Source: CAZQFV01 sp964592645 (GTDB lineage Bacteria; Chloroflexota; Chloroflexia; DTKN01). Taken from it: a stretch of 64,000 bases of DNA. The notes under the pieces are model-generated. The model ran no database searches and was not told where the DNA came from. It was given only the letters and a program-made list of their open reading frames with translations. Where the stretch lies: the NCBI GenBank assembly GCA_964592645.1, contig CAZQFV010000022.1, positions 6,309 through 70,308 of the forward strand, given 5' to 3'. Each line of letters starts with the position of its first letter. The first letter of the stretch is position 1. The position numbers and the translations under genes are program-made. Positions 1 to 8,143 of the stretch are shown in pieces.

Positions 1-1
1 G

Positions 2-2116
2 CTGCGCCTGGACGCTACCTTCCCCATGCTGCAGCGCCTGGCCCCAGGGCTCTACCCGCTCGCACCTTTGCAACAGGCGATCAACCGCTGCATCGGTCCC
101 CAGGGGGAGGTGCTGGACAGCGCCTCCCCCCGCCTCGCCATGCTCCGCGCCCAGATCCATACTTTGCAGGGCCGCCTCAACGAGCGCATGCAGGCCCTCC
201 TGGGCCGGTACCGCGCCCACCTCCAGGAGGGCATCATCACCCTGCGGCAGGGACGCTACGTCCTGGCGGTCAAGGCCGGCAGCAAGCGCAGCGTCCGGGG
301 CCTGGTCCACGATCACTCGGCCAGCGGGGCTACCCTCTATATCGAGCCGCTCGAAGTGGTCGAGATGGGCAACGAGCTGCGCGAGCTGGAGCTCGAGGAG
401 CAGGAAGAGGTCCGCCGCATCCTCCGCGAGCTCTCCAGCCAGGTGGCCCTGGCGGCAGACTCGATCCGCGAGACGGTAGCCACGTTGGCCCAGGCCGATC
501 TGGTGCTGGCCTGTGCCCGCCTGAGCCTCTCCATGCAGGGGGTAGAGCCGGCGCTGGTCGTGCGGCAGGAGGAGCGGTTCCAACTCTTTCCCCCCACGGC
601 GGCCGCCGAGTCTCCCACCTGGCCGGAGGCTGCTCCCCTGCCGCGCGGCGAGGCACCGTTCTTTCTCCAACAGGCGCGCCATCCGCTGTTGGACCCGGCC
701 ACGGTGGTGCCGATCGATGTGTACCTGGGCGGTTCCTTCCGCGTCCTGGTCATCACCGGCCCCAATACGGGGGGCAAGACCGTGGCCCTGAAGACGGTGG
801 GGCTGCTGACGCTGATGGCGCAGGCCGGCCTGCATGTGCCGGCCGCCCCAGGGGCCCGCCTCCCTGTGATGCGCCAGGTCTTTGCCGACATCGGCGACGA
901 GCAGTCCATCGAGCAGAGCCTGTCCACCTTCTCGGCGCACATGAACCGCATCATCCAGATCTTGGGGCAGGCCGATGCCTCCTCGCTGGTCCTGCTGGAC
1001 GAACTGGGGGCCGGCACCGACCCGGTGGAAGGGGCCGCCCTGGCGCGGGCACTGATCGAAGCCCTGTTGGAGCGGGGCAGCCTGACGTTGGTGACTACGC
1101 ACCACTCGGAGATCAAGGCCTATGCCTATGCCACGGCCGGGGTCGAGAATGCCTGCGTCGAGTTCGACGTGGAGCACCTCACCCCCACCTATGTGCTGAC
1201 CATCGGCCTGCCCGGTCGGTCCAACGCCCTGGCCATTGCCGGCCGGCTGGGCCTGGACGCGGGCCTTATCGAGCGCGCCCGCGGCTGGCTGCGGGCGGAG
1301 GACCTCCAGGTGGAGAGCCTCCTGGAGCAGATCCAGCAGGAACACCGCGAGACGCGCCTGGCCCTGGAGGAAGCACGTGAGGCGCGCGACCATGCCCGCA
1401 ACATGGACCGGCGGCTGGAACGCGAGATCCGCGAGTTCGAAAAGCAGCGCCACGAATTGCTGGCCCAGGCCAAAGCGCAGGCCGAAAAGGCCCTGGCCGA
1501 GATCCATGAGCGGGTCGAGGCCCTGGAGCGGGAGCTGTCCCGGGCCGGCGCCACGCGGGAGTGGCTAAGCCAGGCCCGCCGGCAGGTCGCCGAGGTCGAG
1601 TCCCTGGTGCCCGAGGTGCCGCCGGCCCCGCCGGAGGAGCATGTGGTCCTCCTGGAGAAGGAGGACCGCCCGCAGGCGGGGGACGCCGTCTGGGTGGAGG
1701 GACTGGGGACGGTGGGCGAGGTGCTGGGGCCGGCCGACGGCGAGGGCCAGGTCGAGGTCCAGGTCGGCAGCTTCAAGGTGCGCCGGCCCCTGGGCGACCT
1801 GCGCAAGGCCGGCCGGCCCGCTGAGCGCCGGGAGGTGTCGGCGCCGACGACGCTGAGCGCCCGCCGCGCCCCGCTGGAGATGGAGTTTCGCGGCCTGCGT
1901 GTCGCCGAGGTCGAGGAGGCGCTGGACCGCTACCTGAACGATGCCTACCTGGCCGGTTTGCCCTTTGTGCGCATCATCCACGGCAAGGGCACCGGCGTGC
2001 TGCGCCAGGTCGTGCGGGAGCTCCTTTCCTCTCATCCCCTGGTGGCGTCGTTTGCCGGGGCGCCGGACCGCGATGGGGGGGAGGGGGTGACGGTGGCCCA
2101 TCTTGTTTCGCGGTAG
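2..2116 (+). CDS. mutS2: Endonuclease MutS2, 5'-truncated by window edge
   Basis: MutS2 is a MutS-family ATPase with a C-terminal Smr nuclease domain, implicated in suppressing recombination or in rescuing collided ribosomes. The reading frame is open to the left edge, so the first ATG (26) is probably internal; about 80 N-terminal residues are missing compared with the usual ~780. Counting from that ATG, the Walker A motif GPNTGGKT is near residue 245, Walker B (LVLLDELGAGTDP) near 320, and a charged coiled-coil stretch follows from about 425 to 520. The Smr domain fills the last ~80 residues, with the FRGLRV and HGKGTGVLR motifs intact. It ends in TAG and is followed by a hairpin before hppA. 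Confidence 0.95.
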   Translation: MRLDATFPMLQRLAPGLYPLAPLQQAINRCIGPQGEVLDSASPRLAMLRAQIHTLQGRLNERMQALLGRYRAHLQEGIITLRQGRYVLAVKAGSKRSVRGLVHDHSASGATLYIEPLEVVEMGNELRELELEEQEEVRRILRELSSQVALAADSIRETVATLAQADLVLACARLSLSMQGVEPALVVRQEERFQLFPPTAAAESPTWPEAAPLPRGEAPFFLQQARHPLLDPATVVPIDVYLGGSFRVLVITGPNTGGKTVALKTVGLLTLMAQAGLHVPAAPGARLPVMRQVFADIGDEQSIEQSLSTFSAHMNRIIQILGQADASSLVLLDELGAGTDPVEGAALARALIEALLERGSLTLVTTHHSEIKAYAYATAGVENACVEFDVEHLTPTYVLTIGLPGRSNALAIAGRLGLDAGLIERARGWLRAEDLQVESLLEQIQQEHRETRLALEEAREARDHARNMDRRLEREIREFEKQRHELLAQAKAQAEKALAEIHERVEALERELSRAGATREWLSQARRQVAEVESLVPEVPPAPPEEHVVLLEKEDRPQAGDAVWVEGLGTVGEVLGPADGEGQVEVQVGSFKVRRPLGDLRKAGRPAERREVSAPTTLSARRAPLEMEFRGLRVAEVEEALDRYLNDAYLAGLPFVRIIHGKGTGVLRQVVRELLSSHPLVASFAGAPDRDGGEGVTVAHLVSR

Positions 2117-2133
2117 GTCATGCGGGGGGTATC

Positions 2134-2190
2134 GGTTACTGGGTATCGGCGATCGGGGGAACCACACCTCGTACCCGATACCCGATAACC
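2134..2190. terminator. Imperfect hairpin between mutS2 and hppA
   Basis: Arms 2134-2149 and 2175-2190 pair over 16 positions with a two-base mismatch. The arms contain internal repeats of the motif GGGTATCGG/CCCGATACCC. There is no U-tract, so this could be a weak terminator, an mRNA-stabilising stem or a small palindromic repeat element. It lies 31 bases upstream of the hppA start. Confidence 0.45.
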
Positions 2191-2221
2191 GAACCCAATA
2201 GCCAGTGACAAAGGAGGAGCT

Positions 2222-4702
2222 ATGCTCGGTTTCCAACACGCTCAGTCGCTGTTCGAACGGATCGGCCTGATCGCCGTGCTGCTCACAGGAGCCGGGGCCC
2301 TCCTGTATGCCTGGTTCCTGGCACGGCGGGTGCTGCGCGCGGATCCGGGCACCAAGCGGATGCAGGAGGTCGGCGACGCCATCCGCCAGGGGGCCGTGGC
2401 CTATCTGAACAAGCAGATGGAGGTCGTCGTCCCGCTGGCCTTTGTCCTAGCCGTCTTGCTCTTTGGCATCGCCCGCCTGCCCGGGGCCATCACCGCCGAA
2501 GGGGGCGTGGTTCCACCGGAGGACATGATGTGGAAGATCGCCATCGGCCGCGGCGCGGCCCTGCTGCTGGGCGCGGCCTGCTCCCTGGCGATCGGCCAGA
2601 TCGGCCTGCGCATGATCGGCACGCGGGGCAACGTGCGCGTGGCCAACCAGGCGCGCCTCGGCAACTTCCAGGGGGCCCTGCGGATCGCCTACCACTCGGG
2701 CACCATCGCCGGGATGCTGGCCGACGGGCTGGGGCTGCTGGGGGGCACGATCATCTTTGTCCTCTACGGCGAGTACGCGCCGCAGATCCTGCTGGGCTTT
2801 GGCTTCGGCGGGACGCTGCTGGCAATGTTCATGCGCGTCGGCGGCGGCATCTACACCAAGGCCGCCGACGTGGGCGCCGACCTGGTGGGCAAGGTGGAGG
2901 CCGGGGTGCCGGAGGACGACCCCCGCAACCCGGCGGCCATCGCCGACCTGGTGGGCGACAACGTCGGCGACTTTTCCGGCATGGCCGAGGATGTCTTCGA
3001 ATCGTACGAGGTGACCATCGTCTCGGCGATGATCCTGGGGCTGGCGGTTATGCAGGCCGCCCCCGACCTCGGCTTCAAGTACATCCTCTTTCCGCTGCTG
3101 GTGCGGGCCATCGGCGTCTTTTCCAGCATCATCGGCACCTACGCCGTGTCGCTGTGGCCCACCAAGGGCGACGCCTTCCGGGCGATGGACCTGTCGTACG
3201 ACCTCTCCTCGATCATCTCCACCACCTCCTTCTTCTTCCTGGCCTGGTTCTACGCGGGGGACCTGCGGCTCTTTGCGGCCACGGCGGCCGGCATCCTGCT
3301 GGCCGTGGGGTTCAACAAGTACACGGCGGCCTTCACCCAGCGGGGCACCGGGGCGGTGAACCGGGTGGTGCGCTCCACGCGCACCGGCCCGGCGACGGTG
3401 ATCCTGGCCGGCCTGGCCTTGGGCTACGAGAGCACGGTCTGGGCCATCCTGATCATCGCCCTGAACATCATCCTGGCCATCGCCATCTACTCGGTCACGA
3501 TCCCGGCTGCCGTCGTGCCGATCATCATCGGCGCGGCGGCAGTATTGGCACTGGCGCTCGGCATTTTCCTCTGGCGCCGGACGAAAAAGGTCGAGAACGG
3601 CATCTTTAGCGCGCTCGGCGTGATGGTCGTCGGCCTGATTATCAGCAGCTTCCGGGCGGCCGAGGTGGCGCCGGTGACCTTTATCCTCTACTCGGTGGCC
3701 CTGGCCGGCATCGGCATGCTCTCGCACACCGGCAACAACCTGGCCATGGACGCCTTCGGGCCCATTGCCGACAATGCCGGCGGCATCGCCGAGATGTCCA
3801 AAGAGGACTTTGATGAAAAGGGGAAGGCGACGCTGGCCGAACTGGACAGCGTCGGCAATACGACCAAGGCCATCACCAAGGGCATCGCCATCGCCTCGGC
3901 GGTGATCGCCGCGGTGAGCCTCTTTGGCTCCTTTATCGAGATCACCGGCCTGGGCGCTGTCGGGCTGAACATCGCCGAACCGGTGGTCTTTATCGGACTG
4001 TTGATCGGGGGGGCGCTGCCGTTCCTCTTCAGTTCGGTGCTGCTGCGGGCCGTGGAGCGCGCCGCGGCGCTGATCATCGAGGAGGTGCGCAAGCAGTTCC
4101 GCATCCCGGGTGTGATGGAGGGCAAGGTCAAGCCTGAGTACGGCAAGGTGGTGCGCATCTGCACCGACGCGGCGCAGCGCGAGCTGATCGTCGTGGCCAT
4201 GCTGGGCATCATCACCCCGGTGGTGGTCGGTTTCCTGATCGGGGAGAGGGCCCTGGGCGGGTTCCTGGCGGGGATCATCGCCGTGGGGCAATTGTTGGCC
4301 GTCTTCATGGCCAACGCCGGCGGGGCCTGGGACAACGCCAAGAAAGAGATCGAGTCCGAGTTGGTGGACAGCGATGCCGGGACGGGCAAGGGTTCGCCGC
4401 GCCACAAGGCCGGCATCATCGGCGATACGGTGGGCGACCCGCTGAAGGACACGGCCGGCCCGGCCCTGAACCCGATGATCAAGGTGGTGAACCTGGTCTC
4501 GTTGTTGGTGGCTCCGCTGATCATGAGCGTCCATGCCGCGGGCGGGGCGGCCCGCACGGTGGCCGTCATCGTCGCCGTCATCCTGCTGATCGCCCTGATC
4601 GTGGCCATCTTTATCAGCAAGCGCGAGCCGCCGGACATCATGCACGGGGCCACGGTGGTGAGCAAGCCGGCTGAGCCGGCATTGTCGGAGAAAGAGGGGT
4701 AG
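2222..4702 (+). CDS. hppA: Membrane-bound proton-translocating pyrophosphatase, K+-independent type
   Basis: Integral membrane pump that couples hydrolysis of inorganic pyrophosphate to ion export. The 826 residues have about 16 hydrophobic helices. The substrate-binding segment DVGADLVGKVE, followed by DDPRNPAAIADLVGDNVGD, is near residues 218-245, and the C-terminal motif GDTVGDPLKDTAGPALNP is intact. In the motif GNTTKAITKG the lysine that replaces the K+-dependent alanine and the threonine three residues later match K+-independent H+-pumping enzymes; that subtype call is an inference from family knowledge. A strong AAGGAGG ribosome site precedes the ATG. The gene stands alone between hairpins. 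Confidence 0.96.
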   Translation: MLGFQHAQSLFERIGLIAVLLTGAGALLYAWFLARRVLRADPGTKRMQEVGDAIRQGAVAYLNKQMEVVVPLAFVLAVLLFGIARLPGAITAEGGVVPPEDMMWKIAIGRGAALLLGAACSLAIGQIGLRMIGTRGNVRVANQARLGNFQGALRIAYHSGTIAGMLADGLGLLGGTIIFVLYGEYAPQILLGFGFGGTLLAMFMRVGGGIYTKAADVGADLVGKVEAGVPEDDPRNPAAIADLVGDNVGDFSGMAEDVFESYEVTIVSAMILGLAVMQAAPDLGFKYILFPLLVRAIGVFSSIIGTYAVSLWPTKGDAFRAMDLSYDLSSIISTTSFFFLAWFYAGDLRLFAATAAGILLAVGFNKYTAAFTQRGTGAVNRVVRSTRTGPATVILAGLALGYESTVWAILIIALNIILAIAIYSVTIPAAVVPIIIGAAAVLALALGIFLWRRTKKVENGIFSALGVMVVGLIISSFRAAEVAPVTFILYSVALAGIGMLSHTGNNLAMDAFGPIADNAGGIAEMSKEDFDEKGKATLAELDSVGNTTKAITKGIAIASAVIAAVSLFGSFIEITGLGAVGLNIAEPVVFIGLLIGGALPFLFSSVLLRAVERAAALIIEEVRKQFRIPGVMEGKVKPEYGKVVRICTDAAQRELIVVAMLGIITPVVVGFLIGERALGGFLAGIIAVGQLLAVFMANAGGAWDNAKKEIESELVDSDAGTGKGSPRHKAGIIGDTVGDPLKDTAGPALNPMIKVVNLVSLLVAPLIMSVHAAGGAARTVAVIVAVILLIALIVAIFISKREPPDIMHGATVVSKPAEPALSEKEG

Positions 4703-4800
4703 GCGGATGCCCAAGGGTGCACAGGCGTTGGGAGGCCGCGGCGGCCGTGGCGCATTCGTGGCCCTGTAGGTGCGGGGCTTGCCCCCGCCCCGCGCAAACG

Positions 4801-4917
<117 letters not shown>

Positions 4918-4924
4918 GAGATCC

Positions 4925-5000
<76 letters not shown>

Positions 5001-5019
5001 AGGATTTACGGCACAGGCC

Positions 5020-5048
5020 AGTATAAGGCAAGAGTGGGGGTTTGTCAA
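5020..5048 (-). promoter_or_regulatory. Promoter of the tRNA-Ala pair
   Basis: Minus-strand -35 TTGACA (5043-5048), 17-bp spacer, -10 TATACT (5020-5025), placed about 20 bp upstream of the tRNA 5' end. The -35 box lies two bases from the -35 of the divergent uracil-DNA glycosylase promoter. Confidence 0.8.
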
Positions 5049-5049
5049 G

Positions 5050-5078
5050 TTGAAGGTGGAACAAAGTTGCGGTATAAT
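5050..5078 (+). promoter_or_regulatory. Promoter of the uracil-DNA glycosylase operon
   Basis: Plus-strand -35 TTGAAG (5050-5055), 17-bp spacer, -10 TATAAT (5073-5078). Expected transcription start is near 5085, giving a leader of about 45 bases before the glycosylase ATG. Confidence 0.75.
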
Positions 5079-5129
5079 GGGGAAGCAGTGTGGAATATGG
5101 ACGGCCGTTTGCGGACTGAGGAAAAGGCC

Positions 5130-5795
5130 ATGTCGGCTCTACAGGACCTCTATCGACAGATCGCTGCCTGCACCGCGTGTGAGCTGCACCGTTCGCGGAC
5201 GCATGTGGTCCCCGGCGAGGGCCCGGAGGATGCCGAGATCATGTTCATCGGCGAGGGCCCGGGCCAGCATGAAGACGAGCAGGGCCGGCCGTTCGTCGGG
5301 CCGTCGGGCCATCTCCTGGAGCGTTGGTTGTCCCTGATCGGCCTGACCCGCGAGCAGGTCTATATCGCCAACGTCGTCAAGTGCCGGCCGCCCAACAACC
5401 GCGATCCGTTGCCGGAGGAGGTGGCCACCTGCCGGCACTTCCTGGATCGCCAGGTGGAGCTGATCGGCCCGCGGCTGATCGCCACGCTGGGACGCCATTC
5501 CCTGGAGCGCTACTTTCCCGGGGCCAAGATCTCCCAGGTGCACGGTCGGGCACGCCGCGAGGGCCGGTGCGTCTACCTGCCGCTCTACCACCCGGCCTAT
5601 ATCCTGCGCAACATGAACGCCGCGCCGGCCGCCGAGGCCGATTTTAAAAAGATCCCGCGCCTGTTGGCCCGCCTCTACGAGGTGCTGGAGGCGGAGGCCC
5701 AGGCTGTCCCGTCCGAAGCGCCGTTGGCCGCGCCCCCGCTCGTGGAGGAGGGGCCGGCCGCGGAAGAGGGACCGAAACAACTACGTATGTTCTAA
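5130..5795 (+). CDS. Family 4 (Fe-S) uracil-DNA glycosylase
   Basis: Base-excision repair enzyme that removes uracil from DNA; family 4 carries a 4Fe-4S cluster and is common in thermophiles. The 221 residues hold four candidate cluster cysteines: C14 and C17 (CTAC), C85 (VKCRPPNN) and C101 (EVATCRHF). The active-site loop GEGPGQHEDEQGRPFVG is at 41-57 and the HPAYILRN motif starts at H154. A longer in-frame start exists at 5034, but it lies upstream of the predicted promoter -10 box, so the ATG at 5130 was chosen. The last ~45 residues are a low-complexity Glu/Pro/Ala tail. First gene of a run with the next three genes. Confidence 0.93.
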   Translation: MSALQDLYRQIAACTACELHRSRTHVVPGEGPEDAEIMFIGEGPGQHEDEQGRPFVGPSGHLLERWLSLIGLTREQVYIANVVKCRPPNNRDPLPEEVATCRHFLDRQVELIGPRLIATLGRHSLERYFPGAKISQVHGRARREGRCVYLPLYHPAYILRNMNAAPAAEADFKKIPRLLARLYEVLEAEAQAVPSEAPLAAPPLVEEGPAAEEGPKQLRMF

Positions 5796-5808
5796 TGGAG
5801 GAGTGGAC

Positions 5809-6477
5809 GTGGAACAACAGCCCAGCGTGGAGGAAAAGACCTATCGTCTCAGCCGGGCCGGCCGGCGTATGGCCTACCTCCTGCTCGCCGGCAGCGTCCT
5901 CATCTGGCTCTTTGCCCTGTGGACGCTCAAGAACACGCTCAAGATCGGCCTGCGCCCGCAGAACATCCTGCCCAGCCTGAAGCTGCTGGCCAAGCGCCTC
6001 CTCGGGCTGGAGGGCGCGGCCCCGCTGACGGCCGAGGAGGCCATCCCGGCCATCATCATGCTCGTGCTGGCGATCGTCGTGCCCCTGCTCATCTGGAACA
6101 TTGTCGAGGAAGTGCGCGCCGCCTACACGGTCGGTCCGGCCGGGATCGCCTTCCGCTCGCTGGGCGTGGAGCTGTTCTATCCCTGGCCGGAGATCGCCGC
6201 GCTGCGGCCCGTAGACCCGGAGTCCTCCGAGGAGCCCCTGGACGAGCTCGTGGTGCGCACCTCGCGCCTCTCCACGATCCGTAGCGGGCTGGCCCGTTTC
6301 CTGCACTGGCAGGCCTACGGCCCCCGTAAGCTGCCCCTCTACGGCGGGATCGCGGAACGGGACGACCTGATTGCCCGCATCCGGGCGTACATGGCGGCGG
6401 TCCCCGCGGCGCCGGCCGCGGAGGAAAGCGCGCCCGCTGCGGCGGCTGAGGGGGGGGCGGACTCCCCGCGAGGGTAA
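5809..6477 (+). CDS. Two-helix membrane protein with bacterial PH-like domain
   Basis: Unknown function. About 222 residues: a short polar N-terminus, a transmembrane helix near 20-37, a second near 80-100, then a soluble region (YTVGPAGIAFRSLGVELFYP onward) resembling bacterial pleckstrin-homology-like domains, and an Ala-rich tail. The GTG at 5809 was chosen because GGAGG at 5797-5801 sits seven bases before it; a GTG at 5803 is too close to that site. It is two bases upstream of the RNase J gene and 13 bases after the glycosylase, which suggests co-transcription and not a shared pathway. Confidence 0.75.
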   Translation: MEQQPSVEEKTYRLSRAGRRMAYLLLAGSVLIWLFALWTLKNTLKIGLRPQNILPSLKLLAKRLLGLEGAAPLTAEEAIPAIIMLVLAIVVPLLIWNIVEEVRAAYTVGPAGIAFRSLGVELFYPWPEIAALRPVDPESSEEPLDELVVRTSRLSTIRSGLARFLHWQAYGPRKLPLYGGIAERDDLIARIRAYMAAVPAAPAAEESAPAAAAEGGADSPRG

Positions 6478-6479
6478 CG

Positions 6480-8138
6480 ATGGCAGAACGTGTGCGTGTT
6501 ATCCCGCTCGGCGGCGTGTCCGAGGTGGGACGCAACATGTGGCTGGTGGAGTACGGCCCGGACATCCTGCTGATCGACGCCGGCCTGATGTTCCCCGAGA
6601 GCGATCAGCTCGGGGTCGATCTCATCCTGCCGGACATCTCCTACCTGCGCGACAAGACCGAGCGCATCCGCGGCCTGGTCTTTACTCACGGCCACGAGGA
6701 CCACATCGGAGCCCTGCCCTACCTCCTGGCCGACTTGGGCAACCCCCCGATCTATGCCACCCGCCTGACCCAGGGGCTGATCGACGTCAAGCTGCGCGAG
6801 GTCCCCTTGCAGCGCGGCGCCGTGATGCAGGAGATCGTCCCCGGCCGGGACCTGCAGCTTGGTCCCTTTCGCCTGGAGTTCTACCGCGTCGCCCACAGCA
6901 TCCCCGACGGCGTGGGAGTGGTGATCGGTACGCCGGCCGGCCTGCTCGTCCACTCCGGGGACTTTAAGCTGGACTATACCCCGGTCGACGGCCGGCCTAC
7001 CGATACGGGCAAGCTGGCCGAGCTCGGCCGGCGGGGCGTCCTGGCCTTTCTCTGCGACTGTGTCCGCGTCGAGTCGCCCGGCTACACCCCGCCCGAGAAG
7101 GTCGTCGGCGACACCCTGGACACGATCGTGGACCAGGCCGAGGGCCGTGTCATCGTCGCCACCTTTGCCTCCAACATCTCCCGCATTCAGCAGGTCTTTG
7201 AGACCGCCTATCGCCACTATCGCAAGGTGGCCGTCGTCGGGCGCAGCCTGGAGGGCAACGTGCGCATGGCCCAGGAGCTGGGCTACCTCGACCTGCCTGA
7301 GGACACGCTGCTGCGCCTGTCGGATGTCCTGCACCTGCCCCCGGAGCAGGCGGTGATCCTCTGCACCGGCAGTCAGGGCGAACCGATGTCGGTGCTCAGC
7401 CGCATCGCCAACCAGGATCATCCGCAGTTCCAGATCCGCTCCGGCGATACGGTCATCTTTTCTGCCAGCCCGATTCCCGGCAACGAGGAGGCCATTCACC
7501 GGGTGATCAACTCCTTCTTCGCCCAGGGCGCCGAGGTTATCTACAGCGCCCTGGCCCAGGTGCACGTTTCGGGCCACGCCAGCCAGGAGGAGCTCAAGCT
7601 CACCCTGAGCCTGGTCCAGCCGCGGTTCGTCGTCCCTATCCATGGCGACTATCGCCACATGGCCCTCTACCGCAAGATGGCCCGCTCCCTGGGTTTTTCC
7701 GACGACCGGGTGTTGATGGCCCAGAACGGCGCGGTGCTCGAGTTCGGCGAGGACTTTGGCCGGGTGACCGGCAAGGTCAGCTCGGGCAACATCTTTGTCG
7801 ATGGACTGACCGTGGGCGAGGTCGACCACGTAGTGGTGCGCGACCGCCAGGTGTTGGCCCGCGACGGCATCCTGATGGTGGTAGTGGCGGTGGACCGGCG
7901 CACCGGGCAGGTCGTGGCCGGCCCGGACATAGTCACGCGCGGGTTCGTCCCCGGGCGCAACGGCGACGACATCCTTGAGGAGGCCCGCGAGGTGGTTCGG
8001 CAGGCCCTGGACCACGGCAGCGAGGTGCCCGCCGACTGGGAGTTTGCCCATCGCAAGGTCAAGGAGAGCCTGGGCAAGTTCCTTTATAAAAAGACCCAGC
8101 GCCGGCCGATGATCCTCCCCTTGGTCATGGAGGTGTAA
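6480..8138 (+). CDS. rnj: Ribonuclease J (metallo-beta-lactamase/beta-CASP RNase)
   Basis: 5'-exo/endoribonuclease of mRNA decay and rRNA processing in bacteria that lack RNase E. The 552 residues start with the beta-lactamase fold; the zinc-binding motif H70-x-H72-x-D74-H75 lies in FTHGHEDHIGALPY. HSGDFKLD follows near 158, and the beta-CASP region ends with HVSGHASQEEL and the C-terminal-domain-proximal PIHGDYRHM. Length and motif order match family members of ~555 residues. The start follows the preceding stop by two bases, so translation is likely coupled. Confidence 0.96.
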   Translation: MAERVRVIPLGGVSEVGRNMWLVEYGPDILLIDAGLMFPESDQLGVDLILPDISYLRDKTERIRGLVFTHGHEDHIGALPYLLADLGNPPIYATRLTQGLIDVKLREVPLQRGAVMQEIVPGRDLQLGPFRLEFYRVAHSIPDGVGVVIGTPAGLLVHSGDFKLDYTPVDGRPTDTGKLAELGRRGVLAFLCDCVRVESPGYTPPEKVVGDTLDTIVDQAEGRVIVATFASNISRIQQVFETAYRHYRKVAVVGRSLEGNVRMAQELGYLDLPEDTLLRLSDVLHLPPEQAVILCTGSQGEPMSVLSRIANQDHPQFQIRSGDTVIFSASPIPGNEEAIHRVINSFFAQGAEVIYSALAQVHVSGHASQEELKLTLSLVQPRFVVPIHGDYRHMALYRKMARSLGFSDDRVLMAQNGAVLEFGEDFGRVTGKVSSGNIFVDGLTVGEVDHVVVRDRQVLARDGILMVVVAVDRRTGQVVAGPDIVTRGFVPGRNGDDILEEAREVVRQALDHGSEVPADWEFAHRKVKESLGKFLYKKTQRRPMILPLVMEV

Positions 8139-8143
8139 CGAAG

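Noticed and set aside
5034..5129. Upstream start of the uracil-DNA glycosylase adding 32 residues
   Set aside because: It would begin before the -10 box of the predicted promoter, and the family starts near the ATG at 5130.
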